DNA of 15,838 bases from Deltaproteobacteria bacterium. Lineage in GTDB: Bacteria > Desulfobacterota > Syntrophia > Syntrophales > UBA2210. This document shows, one piece after another, positions 8,425 through 15,018 of this stretch. Every line of letters starts with the position of its first letter. Positions within the stretch are counted from its first letter, which is position 1. The notes below the pieces were generated by a model, which was not told where the DNA came from, did not search any database, and saw only the letters and a list, made by a program, of their open reading frames with translations. Location: assembly GCA_011056825.1 (NCBI GenBank), contig DSBH01000227.1, positions 1-15,838 on the forward strand. Reading direction: 5' to 3'. Position numbers and translations under genes: made by a program.

Positions 8425-8640
8425 GAAAGCTCCTTTCTCCGTCGCGATCGCGGTTGAACAAGTGTCCGGACAAGAATGCACAGGAATGTTTCGACAGGTA
8501 ACACAGAACGATGAAGCTGTCATGTGTTTTTTGAGATGCTTTCGTGTACGCACGCGGGGAGAACATTTCCGCCGGTTATCGCGGCAGCGTGACGAAGGCG
8601 GAAACAAACGGTGAATCAGGTAGCAGTGACAGACCACAAT

Positions 8641-8737
8641 CCGCAATTGATATTTCGTAGAGCACGGTATCGAGTCATCAGTATGAAAAGTCGAAGGACA
8701 GACCGGGCACGTAGGAGCCCGACAATGAACGTTCTTC
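8641..8737 (+). repeat. Intergenic repeat, family 1, intact copy
   Basis: The left half (8659-8685) matches 12748-12774 at 25 of 27 positions. The right half (about 8690-8737) matches about 13064-13113 with several differences; both contain GTCGAAGGA, AGACCGG and GGAGCC. Here the two halves are contiguous. The right half can form a hairpin (CGGGC 8704-8708 with GCCCG 8717-8721). Confidence 0.75.
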
Positions 8738-8911
8738 TTTCACGGGGGAACAATGCATGGGTGCTTCAGCCGGGTCTGTCATTACAGTAACCCCGGTGGG
8801 TCGGTCTGAATGTGCACCGGACAGCACATACCGTGCCGGATCAACGGGTGTTGAACTGTCTGTATCATGAACAGGATGAACCAATCGCGGATTTTGGAAA
8901 CAGTTATTCGA

Positions 8912-8940
8912 TTGACTTACTTCCGAAGATTATTCATAAT
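8912..8940 (+). promoter_or_regulatory. Sigma70-type promoter for the B12-sensor / diguanylate cyclase cassette
   Basis: TTGACT (8912-8917) and CATAAT (8935-8940) each match consensus at five of six positions and are 17 bases apart, in an AT-rich stretch within otherwise GC-rich DNA. Transcription would begin near 8947 and read through the receiver fragment, the cobalamin-binding gene and the GGDEF gene. Confidence 0.6.
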
Positions 8941-9069
8941 TTTAATTCAGATCATTCGAAAAACCAGCCTTGTTTCAGGTACTGAACTGCCGGTAGAAAG
9001 GCGGGTGTGATTAATTCCGCCCGGTTGATTCTAAGGGGACCGATAAACGGCGGTGAAAAGCAGATAGCT

Positions 9070-9402
9070 ATGGGAAAAGAGGTCAGAATCTTGATAATAG
9101 AAGATTCGGAAGACGACAGCCTCGTCGTGGTGTGCCGACTGAAACAGGGCTGTTATTATCCGGACTGGTTGCGGGTTGATGAAACGGCGGAAGCGATGAC
9201 GGACGCCCTTCATGAAGAGACGTGTGACCTGGTTCTCTGTGATTACAAACTGCCGGGGTTTAACGATCTCGCGGTCCTGGAGGAAATTTTGAAAAACAGC
9301 GGCATTCTCTATGACCGCGGAGACGTCGAGGTCTGCCTTCGACTGTTCGAGGAGGGACGATACGCTGTTGTGGCTGATGCCGGTCCGGAGGGAGCCTGCT
9401 GA
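9070..9402 (+). pseudogene. Receiver-domain fragment fused to an HD-GYP C-terminal tail
   Basis: The 110-codon frame begins as a response-regulator receiver: VRILIIEDSEDD (5-16) supplies the acidic pocket and LVLCDYKLPGF (54-64) the phospho-acceptor Asp58. The second half of the receiver, with the conserved Ser/Thr and Lys, is missing. From about residue 68 it runs as LEEILKNSGILYD and CLRLFEEG, matching the last residues of the HD-GYP protein at 11541-12566 (LEEISKNSGILYD, CLRLFNER). The DNA at 9278-9315 is nearly identical to that gene's 3' end. The simplest reading is an in-frame internal deletion of an older receiver/HD-GYP gene, so function as a regulator is unlikely. ATG 9070 is preferred over GTG 9007 because the domain starts there. 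Its TGA ends one base before the next gene's ATG, so it may persist as a translated leader for that gene. Confidence 0.65.
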
Positions 9403-9403
9403 T

Positions 9404-10525
9404 ATGGAACACACCTTCTCAACAGAAGAAATAGAACAATATCAATATGTTCCGGTGAATAGCGCACAAGCTTATCGGGACAGAATGTTCTTTTTGCTGG
9501 AAGAAGTCAACCGGGTCATGGATGCGCGGGACGACCTTGATCGTCTCATCGGGAACAACCCCCGTTCCCGTATGTATGACAATCACAGGAATCACGCGGC
9601 TTTCATGGCTACCGTCTTTGCACTGAACAATTACGGGATGCTTCTTTCGGTAGTCCCCTGGGTATACCGGGCGTATGCGAGCCAGGGGTTCTCTTACGAC
9701 TATTTCCCGGTTCATCTTCGGGCGTGGCAGAAAGTACTGGAGGAAAACCTGCCGCCCGACGACGCCGCGCCCCTGAAGGGTATTTACGGGCGGCTGATCG
9801 CCTCTCACGAAACGTTCATCGCCCTTTCCCGGGAGACTACCTTTCTTGAAATCCCGGCGGGAAACAGCCGGCGGGAAGAGGCGACTGTCCGTTTCCTTGA
9901 AGCCGTTCTCCGGGGCGACAGCGCGACCAGCCTCACAATCAGCAGTGAGCAGGTGGCCGGGGCCGCAGACCTGGAAGATTTTTATCAGTGGGTGGTTCGA
10001 CCGACCATGTACCGGGTCGGGGAAATGTGGGAAAGGGGGGAAATTTCCGTCGCGAAAGAACACCTGGCGTCGGCCGTCGTCAACAGAATTCTTGCGGCGC
10101 ACTACCTGGATTTCGTGATGAAAAGCGATCCGACGCGGGGCACGGTCATTGTCGCCGCGTCCGCCAATGAGTTTCACGAGATAGGCGCCCGAATGGTGGC
10201 GTCCGCTTTTGAGCTGGACGGCTGGAACGTGGAGTTTCTGGGGGCTGATACTCCGGTCGAAGATCTTCTGGAAATGGTTGCGGAGAAACGGCCTTTTGTT
10301 CTTGCCGTTTCAGCGACCATGCCCTTTAATATCGAACATGTGTCTCGGATTATCGAACGGGTTCGCGCCCTGCCTGTCTGGGTGCGACCCAAGATTATGA
10401 TCGGGGGATTGGCCTTTCGTCACTTGTCCGATCCTTCGGGCTTGCTGGGTGCCAACGGGTATGCCGGGGACTGTGCGCAGGCCGTCGACCTGGTTCGAAA
10501 ATGGAGCGGAGAAGTAATCGAATGA
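9404..10525 (+). CDS. Cobalamin-binding sensor protein with CarH-like B12 module
   Basis: The 373-residue protein ends in a two-part cobalamin-binding module. A helical cap (about 160-240) contains MWERGEISVAKEHLAS: Trp209 and Glu219-His220 fit the W-x9-EH motif of CarH-type adenosylcobalamin photoreceptors, in which Trp packs over the adenosyl group and His joins cobalt after light. The Rossmann part (247-368) contains NEFHEIG, where His258 is the expected lower cobalt ligand, and later IMIGGLAF. The N-terminal ~155 residues are helical and unrecognised; there is no MerR DNA-binding domain, so output is probably through protein contact. ATG 9404 is taken because GGAGGGAG (9387-9394) lies before it and it follows the fragment's stop by one base. 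Its stop overlaps the GGDEF gene start (ATGA), suggesting that cyclase as partner. A B12-level or redox sensor is the main alternative. Confidence 0.85.
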   Translation: MEHTFSTEEIEQYQYVPVNSAQAYRDRMFFLLEEVNRVMDARDDLDRLIGNNPRSRMYDNHRNHAAFMATVFALNNYGMLLSVVPWVYRAYASQGFSYDYFPVHLRAWQKVLEENLPPDDAAPLKGIYGRLIASHETFIALSRETTFLEIPAGNSRREEATVRFLEAVLRGDSATSLTISSEQVAGAADLEDFYQWVVRPTMYRVGEMWERGEISVAKEHLASAVVNRILAAHYLDFVMKSDPTRGTVIVAASANEFHEIGARMVASAFELDGWNVEFLGADTPVEDLLEMVAEKRPFVLAVSATMPFNIEHVSRIIERVRALPVWVRPKIMIGGLAFRHLSDPSGLLGANGYAGDCAQAVDLVRKWSGEVIE

Positions 10526-11472
10526 AACAACTCGATCGGCTGATCTCGAACAATCCCGCGGTGACGGCGTTGTTCCTGAATAAATCGACAACAGTCACGG
10601 TGATTATTGCTGACAGGAATTACCGCGTAGCGGACTGCACCAAGAGCCTGACGACAGCGTTGCACCTGTCCGAAAAACCGGTCGGCGTTTTCCTGGGCGA
10701 CATTCTTTTCCCTCTCAACGATACCGCATTCGAGGAAACAGCAGTTGCCTCGAAGGGATCGGACAATCCGGTGCCACAGATCTTCAGACTGGCTTATTCC
10801 CGGGTGTTGTACCGTTGTTTCATCTCCGATATTGATGAAGGATACCTGTTGTTCGGGGAACACATCGAGAGTACCGACAACGACGCGCTTGACGGTATGA
10901 CTCTGTTGAACAACGAACTCGCGAACATTATTCGTGAACTCGGGAAAAAGAACCGTGAACTGGAAGAAGCAAACAAAAAGATCACTGAACTGATCAGGAC
11001 GGATCATCTGACGGGGCTGGCCAACCGGCGGTACTTCCAGGAGCGTTTAGGGGAAGCCATGTCCCTCGCTTTGCGCAGAAACAACCCGCTGTCCGTCGCC
11101 CTGGCGGATCTCGATTTTTTCAAGTCCGTCAATGATACCTGGGGGCACGACAGCGGGGACCTGGTTCTGCGGGAATTTGCCGCCCTCGTTCGCGGCGAGT
11201 GCCGTCAGGAGGACCTCGCGGTACGCTTCGGCGGGGAAGAGTTTCTGATCCTGATGCCGCAGACAACGGCCGAACAGGCGCGCGTTCTGGCCGAAAGAAT
11301 CAGACAACGGCTGGAGACGCTGAATATTCTGGGCAATGACTACCGGATCACCGTGAGCATCGGTATAGCGGAGCTGGGATCTGCAGACACGCAGGACGCC
11401 CTTCTCAAGCGTGCGGACGTGGCGCTGTACCGCGCCAAGGAAGAGGGACGAAACCGCGTCGTCATCGGGTGA
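10522..11472 (+). CDS. Diguanylate cyclase (GGDEF domain) with N-terminal sensory region
   Basis: GGDEF proteins make c-di-GMP from two GTP. In this 316-residue protein the catalytic domain covers about 155-316: DHLTGLANRR (161-170), LADLDFFKSVNDTWGH (194-209), active site RFGGEEF (235-241) and VSIGIAE (278-284). The inhibitory I-site RxxD is present (Arg228-Asp231), so product feedback is likely. The first ~120 residues look PAS-like (TVIIADRNYRVADCT), and a charged coiled coil (about 130-158) joins them to the catalytic domain as in dimerising cyclases. No membrane segment is seen. ATG 10522 overlaps the previous gene's stop by four bases, with GGAG 11 bases upstream; ATG 10501 is less likely. 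The overlap points to coupled production with the cobalamin-binding protein. Confidence 0.95.
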   Translation: MKQLDRLISNNPAVTALFLNKSTTVTVIIADRNYRVADCTKSLTTALHLSEKPVGVFLGDILFPLNDTAFEETAVASKGSDNPVPQIFRLAYSRVLYRCFISDIDEGYLLFGEHIESTDNDALDGMTLLNNELANIIRELGKKNRELEEANKKITELIRTDHLTGLANRRYFQERLGEAMSLALRRNNPLSVALADLDFFKSVNDTWGHDSGDLVLREFAALVRGECRQEDLAVRFGGEEFLILMPQTTAEQARVLAERIRQRLETLNILGNDYRITVSIGIAELGSADTQDALLKRADVALYRAKEEGRNRVVIG

Positions 11473-11540
11473 CAACCTTCTGCGGAGCTCTCACTTCATG
11501 TAAAACGATAAAACGGTTATTACGATGGTCGCCGCGTAAC

Positions 11541-12566
11541 TCAGTGCTGCAGTCGGTAGCCTCTTTCATTGAACAGTCGCAGACAGGCTTTGACGACCTC
11601 CCCGTCATAAAGAATGCCGCTGTTTTTCGAAATTTCCTCCAGGGCCGCGTTTATGCCCAGGCTGGGACGGTAGGGCCGGTGTGACGCCATGGATTCCACG
11701 ACGTCGGCCACGGCCAGGATTTTCGATTCCGTCAGCAATTTGTCGCCGGGCGTCCCGTTAGGGTAACCCGAACCGTTTATCCGTTCGTGATGTTCAAGCA
11801 CTATGCGTGCTATCGGCCAGGGGAAATCGATATCTTTCAGAATTTCGTATCCGGTCTCGGGGTGTGATTGTATAAGGCTGAACTCCAGGTTCGTCAGCTT
11901 TCCCGGCTTGCTCAGGATTTCGGCGGGCACGGATATTTTCCCGATGTCGTGAATGGCGGCGGCCATGCGAAGACCGTCGACAACGTCCTCGTCGAGTTTC
12001 ATTTCCGAGCCGATGGAACGGGCCAGGTCCGACACTTTCCGCTGGTGGCCGGCGGTGTAGGGATCCCGTGTTTCCACGGCCACGGCCATGGCGTGGATGA
12101 TTGCCCCCAGGACTTTCCGCATGCGGTCGAAGCTGCTGAGCAATTCCTCGGTGCGTGATGCGACTGCGGCTTCAAGGTTCGCGCGCAGCCGTTTCAGTTC
12201 CAAGTGGGTGCGCACCCGCGCGAGCAGTTCGTCCGATTGAAAGGGTTTGGAGACGAAATCGACGGCGCCGAGGGCGAATCCCCGCACTTTTTGACTGGGG
12301 TTCTGCATCGCGCTCACGAAAATAAGCGGGATGTCACGATATTTCTTGTTTTCTTTCAGTTTCACGCAGGTTTCGAATCCGTCCATACCCTGCATGCCGA
12401 TATCGAGCAGGACGAGGCTGGGCTTTTGGGATTCTGTCGTTGCGAGTGCCGCGGTGCCGTTGTTGGCCGTACATACTTTGTATCCTTCATCGGAAAAAAT
12501 TTCCGTCAAAAGGTCAAGAGTGGCAGGGTCGTCGTCGACGACCAGCAATGTATCCTGTTCGCTCAT
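11541..12566 (-). CDS. Response regulator with receiver and HD-GYP c-di-GMP phosphodiesterase domains
   Basis: The 341-residue protein starts with a full receiver domain (1-120): acidic DDD (11-13), phospho-acceptor Asp55 (LVLLDIGMQGMDG), FVSA with Ser85, and Lys107 in SKPF. A short helix links it to an HD-GYP domain (about 150-335) with HDIGK (206-210), HHE (259-261) and the diagnostic GSGYPNG (265-271). HD-GYP domains cleave c-di-GMP to pGpG or GMP at a di- or tri-iron centre. ATG 12566 is chosen because AGGAGA lies just upstream; the longer open frame to 12722 is not family-like. No histidine kinase is adjacent. It converges on the diguanylate cyclase across 68 bases, so enzymes that make and break the same second messenger sit tail to tail. 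Confidence 0.95.
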   Translation of the reverse strand: MSEQDTLLVVDDDPATLDLLTEIFSDEGYKVCTANNGTAALATTESQKPSLVLLDIGMQGMDGFETCVKLKENKKYRDIPLIFVSAMQNPSQKVRGFALGAVDFVSKPFQSDELLARVRTHLELKRLRANLEAAVASRTEELLSSFDRMRKVLGAIIHAMAVAVETRDPYTAGHQRKVSDLARSIGSEMKLDEDVVDGLRMAAAIHDIGKISVPAEILSKPGKLTNLEFSLIQSHPETGYEILKDIDFPWPIARIVLEHHERINGSGYPNGTPGDKLLTESKILAVADVVESMASHRPYRPSLGINAALEEISKNSGILYDGEVVKACLRLFNERGYRLQH

Positions 12567-12657
12567 ATCCGGTCTCCTGGTACAGTGGTCGGTTGTGTCG
12601 GAGGAAGATTCCGTTTTTCCCGGGCAGACATCAGGTATTCGCCCGAGCGCCTGCGAT

Positions 12658-12671
12658 TTAAAAGCTTTTAA
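12658..12671. promoter_or_regulatory. Perfect 14-base palindrome upstream of the HD-GYP gene
   Basis: TTAAAAGCTTTTAA is a perfect palindrome next to a run of T and ATAAT-like sequence, about 90 bases before the HD-GYP start. Position and symmetry would suit an operator or promoter element, but AT-rich palindromes also arise by chance. Confidence 0.3.
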
Positions 12672-12728
12672 TTTTTTTATAATACAACACGGAAAGCTGC
12701 TCAGGCAAGCAAGAAGCGGCACCCGGAA

Positions 12729-12776
12729 TCTGTGATTGCTTTTCTGCAGAGCACGTTATCGAGTCATCGGTATGCA
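12729..12776 (+). repeat. Intergenic repeat, family 1, left half of the split copy
   Basis: Bases 12748-12774 match 8659-8685 at 25 of 27 positions, with weaker likeness upstream. The sequence that follows directly at the intact copy is found here only further on: TGAAAAGTCGAAG at 12912-12924 (8684-8696 in the intact copy) and the right half at about 13064. Confidence 0.7.
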
Positions 12777-12811
12777 ACGTTACGGTGAGATCTGGAATAA
12801 TGTCCCTTCCC

Positions 12812-12869
12812 GTAAGAGTGAATCCAGAAATAGTTAAAAACACTGGATACCGGCCTGCGCCGGTATGAC
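12812..12869 (+). repeat. Intergenic repeat, family 2, copy 1
   Basis: This ~58-base unit aligns with 13165-13223 (shared blocks GTGAA, CCAG, CTGGAT, CCGGC, CCGG, ATGAC). It ends in a perfect 8-bp hairpin: ATACCGGC (12847-12854), loop CTGC, GCCGGTAT (12859-12866). It resembles short palindromic intergenic repeats ending in CCGGxATGAC that are common in bacterial genomes. Confidence 0.7.
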
Positions 12870-13024
12870 TACATTACTGATTTCGTAAGGTTTTTCAAAT
12901 ATTTTACAATGTGAAAAGTCGAAGAATATAAAAGAGATGGTGCAGACGCCCGCCCCATGAAGGGTGCACGCGAGGCCGAACGGCGTGGCCGACAACCGGT
13001 TATACTGAGTTCCTGTTTTATCCC

Positions 13025-13072
13025 CGTCATACTGAGCCCTTCAACAGAGCTCGGGGGAGCCCCTGTCGAAGG
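13025..13072 (+). repeat. Hairpin-forming intergenic repeat unit
   Basis: Following CGTCATACTGAGC, the arms CCTTCAACAG (13038-13047) and CTGTCGAAGG (13063-13072) pair at nine of ten positions around a 15-base loop. The right arm runs into the family 1 right half. This is a typical dispersed palindromic element; only one copy is visible here. Confidence 0.5.
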
Positions 13073-13113
13073 ATAGACCGGACAGGCAGGAGCCGGACAA
13101 TAAACGTTCCTCT
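13064..13113 (+). repeat. Intergenic repeat, family 1, right half of the split copy
   Basis: It aligns with 8690-8737: TGTCGAAGGA, AGACCGG, AGGAGCC, GGACAAT and AACGTTC blocks are shared in order. As in the intact copy, GC-rich arms flank the central GGAG and can pair (CCGG 13078-13081 with CCGG 13093-13096), though in a slightly different register. Confidence 0.65.
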
Positions 13114-13143
13114 TGAGGGCTTTATTGCAGAACCCCTTTAATC

Positions 13144-13223
13144 GTCATGCCGGCTATAGTATCCGTGAGGGTGAAGCCAGGAAGCCATTGATAATGCTGG
13201 ATTCCGGCTTTTACCGGAATGAC
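13144..13223 (+). repeat. Intergenic repeat, family 2, copy 2, with inverted ends
   Basis: Bases 13165-13223 align with copy 1 at 12812-12869. The whole unit from GTCATGCCGG (13144-13153) to CCGGAATGAC (13214-13223) has inverted ends that pair at nine of ten positions, the layout of a small non-autonomous palindromic element. Confidence 0.65.
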
Positions 13224-13321
13224 AGAAATGGAGGTTTTGTCTGGTTGTGCAAAGTTTTCCGCTTTGCGCTTTTTGCGAGGAAGGTTACTGTTTTCAGAAA
13301 AAAGCAGGGATTGCCGCCGTT

Positions 13322-14776
13322 TCAAAAAAGACCGGACGTATCGCCATCGAGGAAACGTTGTCTACGCTCGCCGTAACGGGCCAGCGAGGACACAGCCCAG
13401 GCGGCGTCGCCCGCCTCGTTGATGAGGGGGATACCTTCTTTCTTCACGCGGGATATCATTTCCAGCGCCTGCGGTGAGCCGTCTTCCCAGACGGGGAACA
13501 TGACCAGTGGCTTGCGCGAAGAGTTGTAAATATCCAGCATATCGTCGAGCAGGCCCTTTTCCGTGTAAGCCATGAAAAAGCCCGGGGCGAAAACAATGTC
13601 GATATCATCGTCCTCGAATATTGCCCGCAGGCAGGTGTTATACAAACCCTGGTCGGTCATGACGGCCGCCGTCATGTCGACGGGATTGCGCGCCGAGCCG
13701 TAAAAGGGCAGAACTTTTTCGATACGCCTTCTCGTGGCCTCGCCGAGCTCGGGAACATGAAGGCCGAATTCTTCGCACCGGTCGGCCATCTCGACGCCGG
13801 GGCCTCCCGAATCTGTCAGGATTCCCACGTTTCTTCCACGGGGAATACGGCCGCTCCCGTGTACCAGTGTAAAATTCGTGAGGTCCCGCAACTCGTCGAA
13901 ACGCACGATGCCCATCTGCCGGAAAAAGGAGTCGTACAACCTGTCGTTGCCCGCCAGAGAACCTGTGTGAGACGCCGCGGCACGTGTCCCGGCGCCGCTT
14001 TTCCCCACTTTTTTTACGAGAACGGGCTTACCGGCCTTCAACGCGGCCTCGGCCGCTCTCCGGAACCTGCCGCCGTCTTTTGCGCCCTCCAGGTAAAGGC
14101 CGATGACGCTCGTTGAGGCGTCTGAGGTGAGATAGGAAATAAAATCGGAAAACTCAAGATCCGCCTCGTTGCCGACGCTGATAAACGCGCCGGCGCCGAT
14201 ACCTTCCTGGTACGCCCTGAAAAAGGTCCGTTCGCCGTATGACCCGCTCTGCGTTATGAGAGAAAGCGAGCGGCCCGTCTCATGTTTAATGTCGAGGTCC
14301 ATTACGTCGGAAAAGGACGCCATGACGGCATTTTTGAAATGTATGAAACCGATGCAGTTCGGTCCCAGGACACGCATGCCGCTCTCTTTCGCTATGGCCG
14401 CTATTGCTTGCTGCACGTCACGCCCGGACTGCCCCGTTTCGGCGAACCCGGCGGTGAATATAACCGCGGCCCCTGTGCTTTTGGCGGCGCATTGCCTCAG
14501 GGAATCTACAATTCCTTCGCGGGGAACGGAAATGACAGCCAGGTCGATCCTGTCGGGGATATCTTTGATTGATGCGAAACAGGGCAGGCCGTCTATGGCC
14601 GTATAGCGTGGATTTACCGGATAGATGCCCCCTTTGAAGCCTTTCTTCCGCAGGGCCGCGAGCGGGCGCCCTCCCAGTTTCGCCGGGTCAGCCGATGCCC
14701 CGATGATCGCGATGGAACGGGGATTGAAAAAATACTCCATGTCGGAAGTCATTGAGTGTCCTGTCGTCTCTTTCAT
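13322..14776 (-). CDS. ADP-forming acyl-CoA synthetase alpha-type subunit, second copy
   Basis: The 484-residue protein has the same plan as the protein at 2010-3431 but is clearly diverged. The CoA-binding domain starts at SIAIIGAS (21-28), with VLGPNCIGF (136-144), LITQSGSYGE (173-182) and AAASHTGSLAG (266-276) carrying the expected phosphohistidine His270. A C-terminal ligase-like domain includes ARNPVDMTA. The reaction class is acyl-CoA + ADP + Pi to acid + CoA + ATP, needing an ATP-grasp beta partner that is neither fused nor adjacent. ATG 14776 has GAGAGGA just upstream; ATG 14752 in the same frame is an alternative. It is monocistronic and divergent from prxU. The acyl group is unknown. 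Confidence 0.9.
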   Translation of the reverse strand: MKETTGHSMTSDMEYFFNPRSIAIIGASADPAKLGGRPLAALRKKGFKGGIYPVNPRYTAIDGLPCFASIKDIPDRIDLAVISVPREGIVDSLRQCAAKSTGAAVIFTAGFAETGQSGRDVQQAIAAIAKESGMRVLGPNCIGFIHFKNAVMASFSDVMDLDIKHETGRSLSLITQSGSYGERTFFRAYQEGIGAGAFISVGNEADLEFSDFISYLTSDASTSVIGLYLEGAKDGGRFRRAAEAALKAGKPVLVKKVGKSGAGTRAAASHTGSLAGNDRLYDSFFRQMGIVRFDELRDLTNFTLVHGSGRIPRGRNVGILTDSGGPGVEMADRCEEFGLHVPELGEATRRRIEKVLPFYGSARNPVDMTAAVMTDQGLYNTCLRAIFEDDDIDIVFAPGFFMAYTEKGLLDDMLDIYNSSRKPLVMFPVWEDGSPQALEMISRVKKEGIPLINEAGDAAWAVSSLARYGERRQRFLDGDTSGLF

Positions 14777-14791
14777 GCTGTTCCTCTCGGG

Positions 14792-14827
14792 TAGGGGCGA
14801 TAAACGGCATCATTGACGCCGCCCCTA
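14792..14827. promoter_or_regulatory. Inverted repeat at the transcription start of the acyl-CoA synthetase gene
   Basis: TAGGGGCG (14792-14799) and CGCCCCTA (14820-14827) form a perfect 8-bp inverted repeat with a 20-base spacer. It covers the expected minus-strand transcription start and leader, a position suiting a repressor site or an early leader hairpin. Confidence 0.4.
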
Positions 14828-14828
14828 T

Positions 14829-14856
14829 CTCATAAACGAAATTTCGCCGATGTCAA
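14829..14856 (-). promoter_or_regulatory. Probable promoter for the second acyl-CoA synthetase gene
   Basis: On the minus strand a perfect TTGACA (14856-14851) is followed after 16 bases by TATGAG (14834-14829), a 4/6 match to the -10 box. The leader would be about 45 bases. Confidence 0.45.
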
Positions 14857-14875
14857 CCCGTCGGGCATTCCAATC

Positions 14876-14903
14876 TCGACATTTTATGAATGTCTGCTAT
14901 AGT
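14876..14903 (+). promoter_or_regulatory. Probable extended -10 promoter for prxU
   Basis: TCGACA (14876-14881) and TATAGT (14898-14903) are each one base off consensus and 16 bases apart. A TGC before the -10 box gives an extended -10. Transcription would start near 14910, about 110 bases before the first candidate start codon. Confidence 0.5.
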
Positions 14904-15018
14904 AAAAATCCAGTGAGAGAGATTGTAAGGGTATGCTGGCGGCGATGTGCTGCCTGGCCGGACGGGGTACATTTCAGAAATGCCCGGTCAACGGATAATC
15001 GAAGAAAGGAGAGACCTT

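Larger units (their letters stand above)
8425..9069. other. Gene-free divergent intergenic region
   Basis: This 645-base gap separates the minus-strand reductase operon from the plus-strand signalling cassette. Bases 8425-8640 show nothing I can assign; an open minus-strand frame there looks non-coding. Bases 8641-8737 hold one copy of an intergenic repeat shared with 12729-13113. Bases 8912-8940 hold a good promoter for the plus-strand genes, giving a leader of roughly 120 bases. I found no convincing promoter for the reductase operon. Confidence 0.6.
12567..13321. other. Gene-free, repeat-rich intergenic region
   Basis: This 755-base gap has no credible gene. Short open frames at 13113-13376 and nearby lie over repeats and have no domain likeness. 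It contains a perfect 14-base palindrome (12658-12671) in the AT-rich leader of the HD-GYP gene, pieces of the family 1 repeat (12729-12774, 12912-12924, 13064-13113), two family 2 repeats (12812-12869, 13165-13223) and a hairpin unit (13025-13072). No transposase or tRNA is seen. Confidence 0.65.

Noticed and set aside
8425..8646. 74-codon extension of the BcrC-like gene
   Set aside because: Cys-, Arg- and Ser-rich, unlike the family; a strong ribosome site stands before ATG 8424.
8678..8884. Minus-strand 68-codon frame
   Set aside because: Falls over the family 1 repeat, with no ribosome site or recognisable domain.
12812..13223. Possible CRISPR array from recurring short units
   Set aside because: Only two diverged ~58-base units about 350 bases apart; repeat and spacer sizes are not regular and no cas gene is present.
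13113..13376. Plus-strand 87-codon frame
   Set aside because: Covers the family 2 repeat and runs into the 3' end of the acyl-CoA synthetase gene; composition not protein-like.
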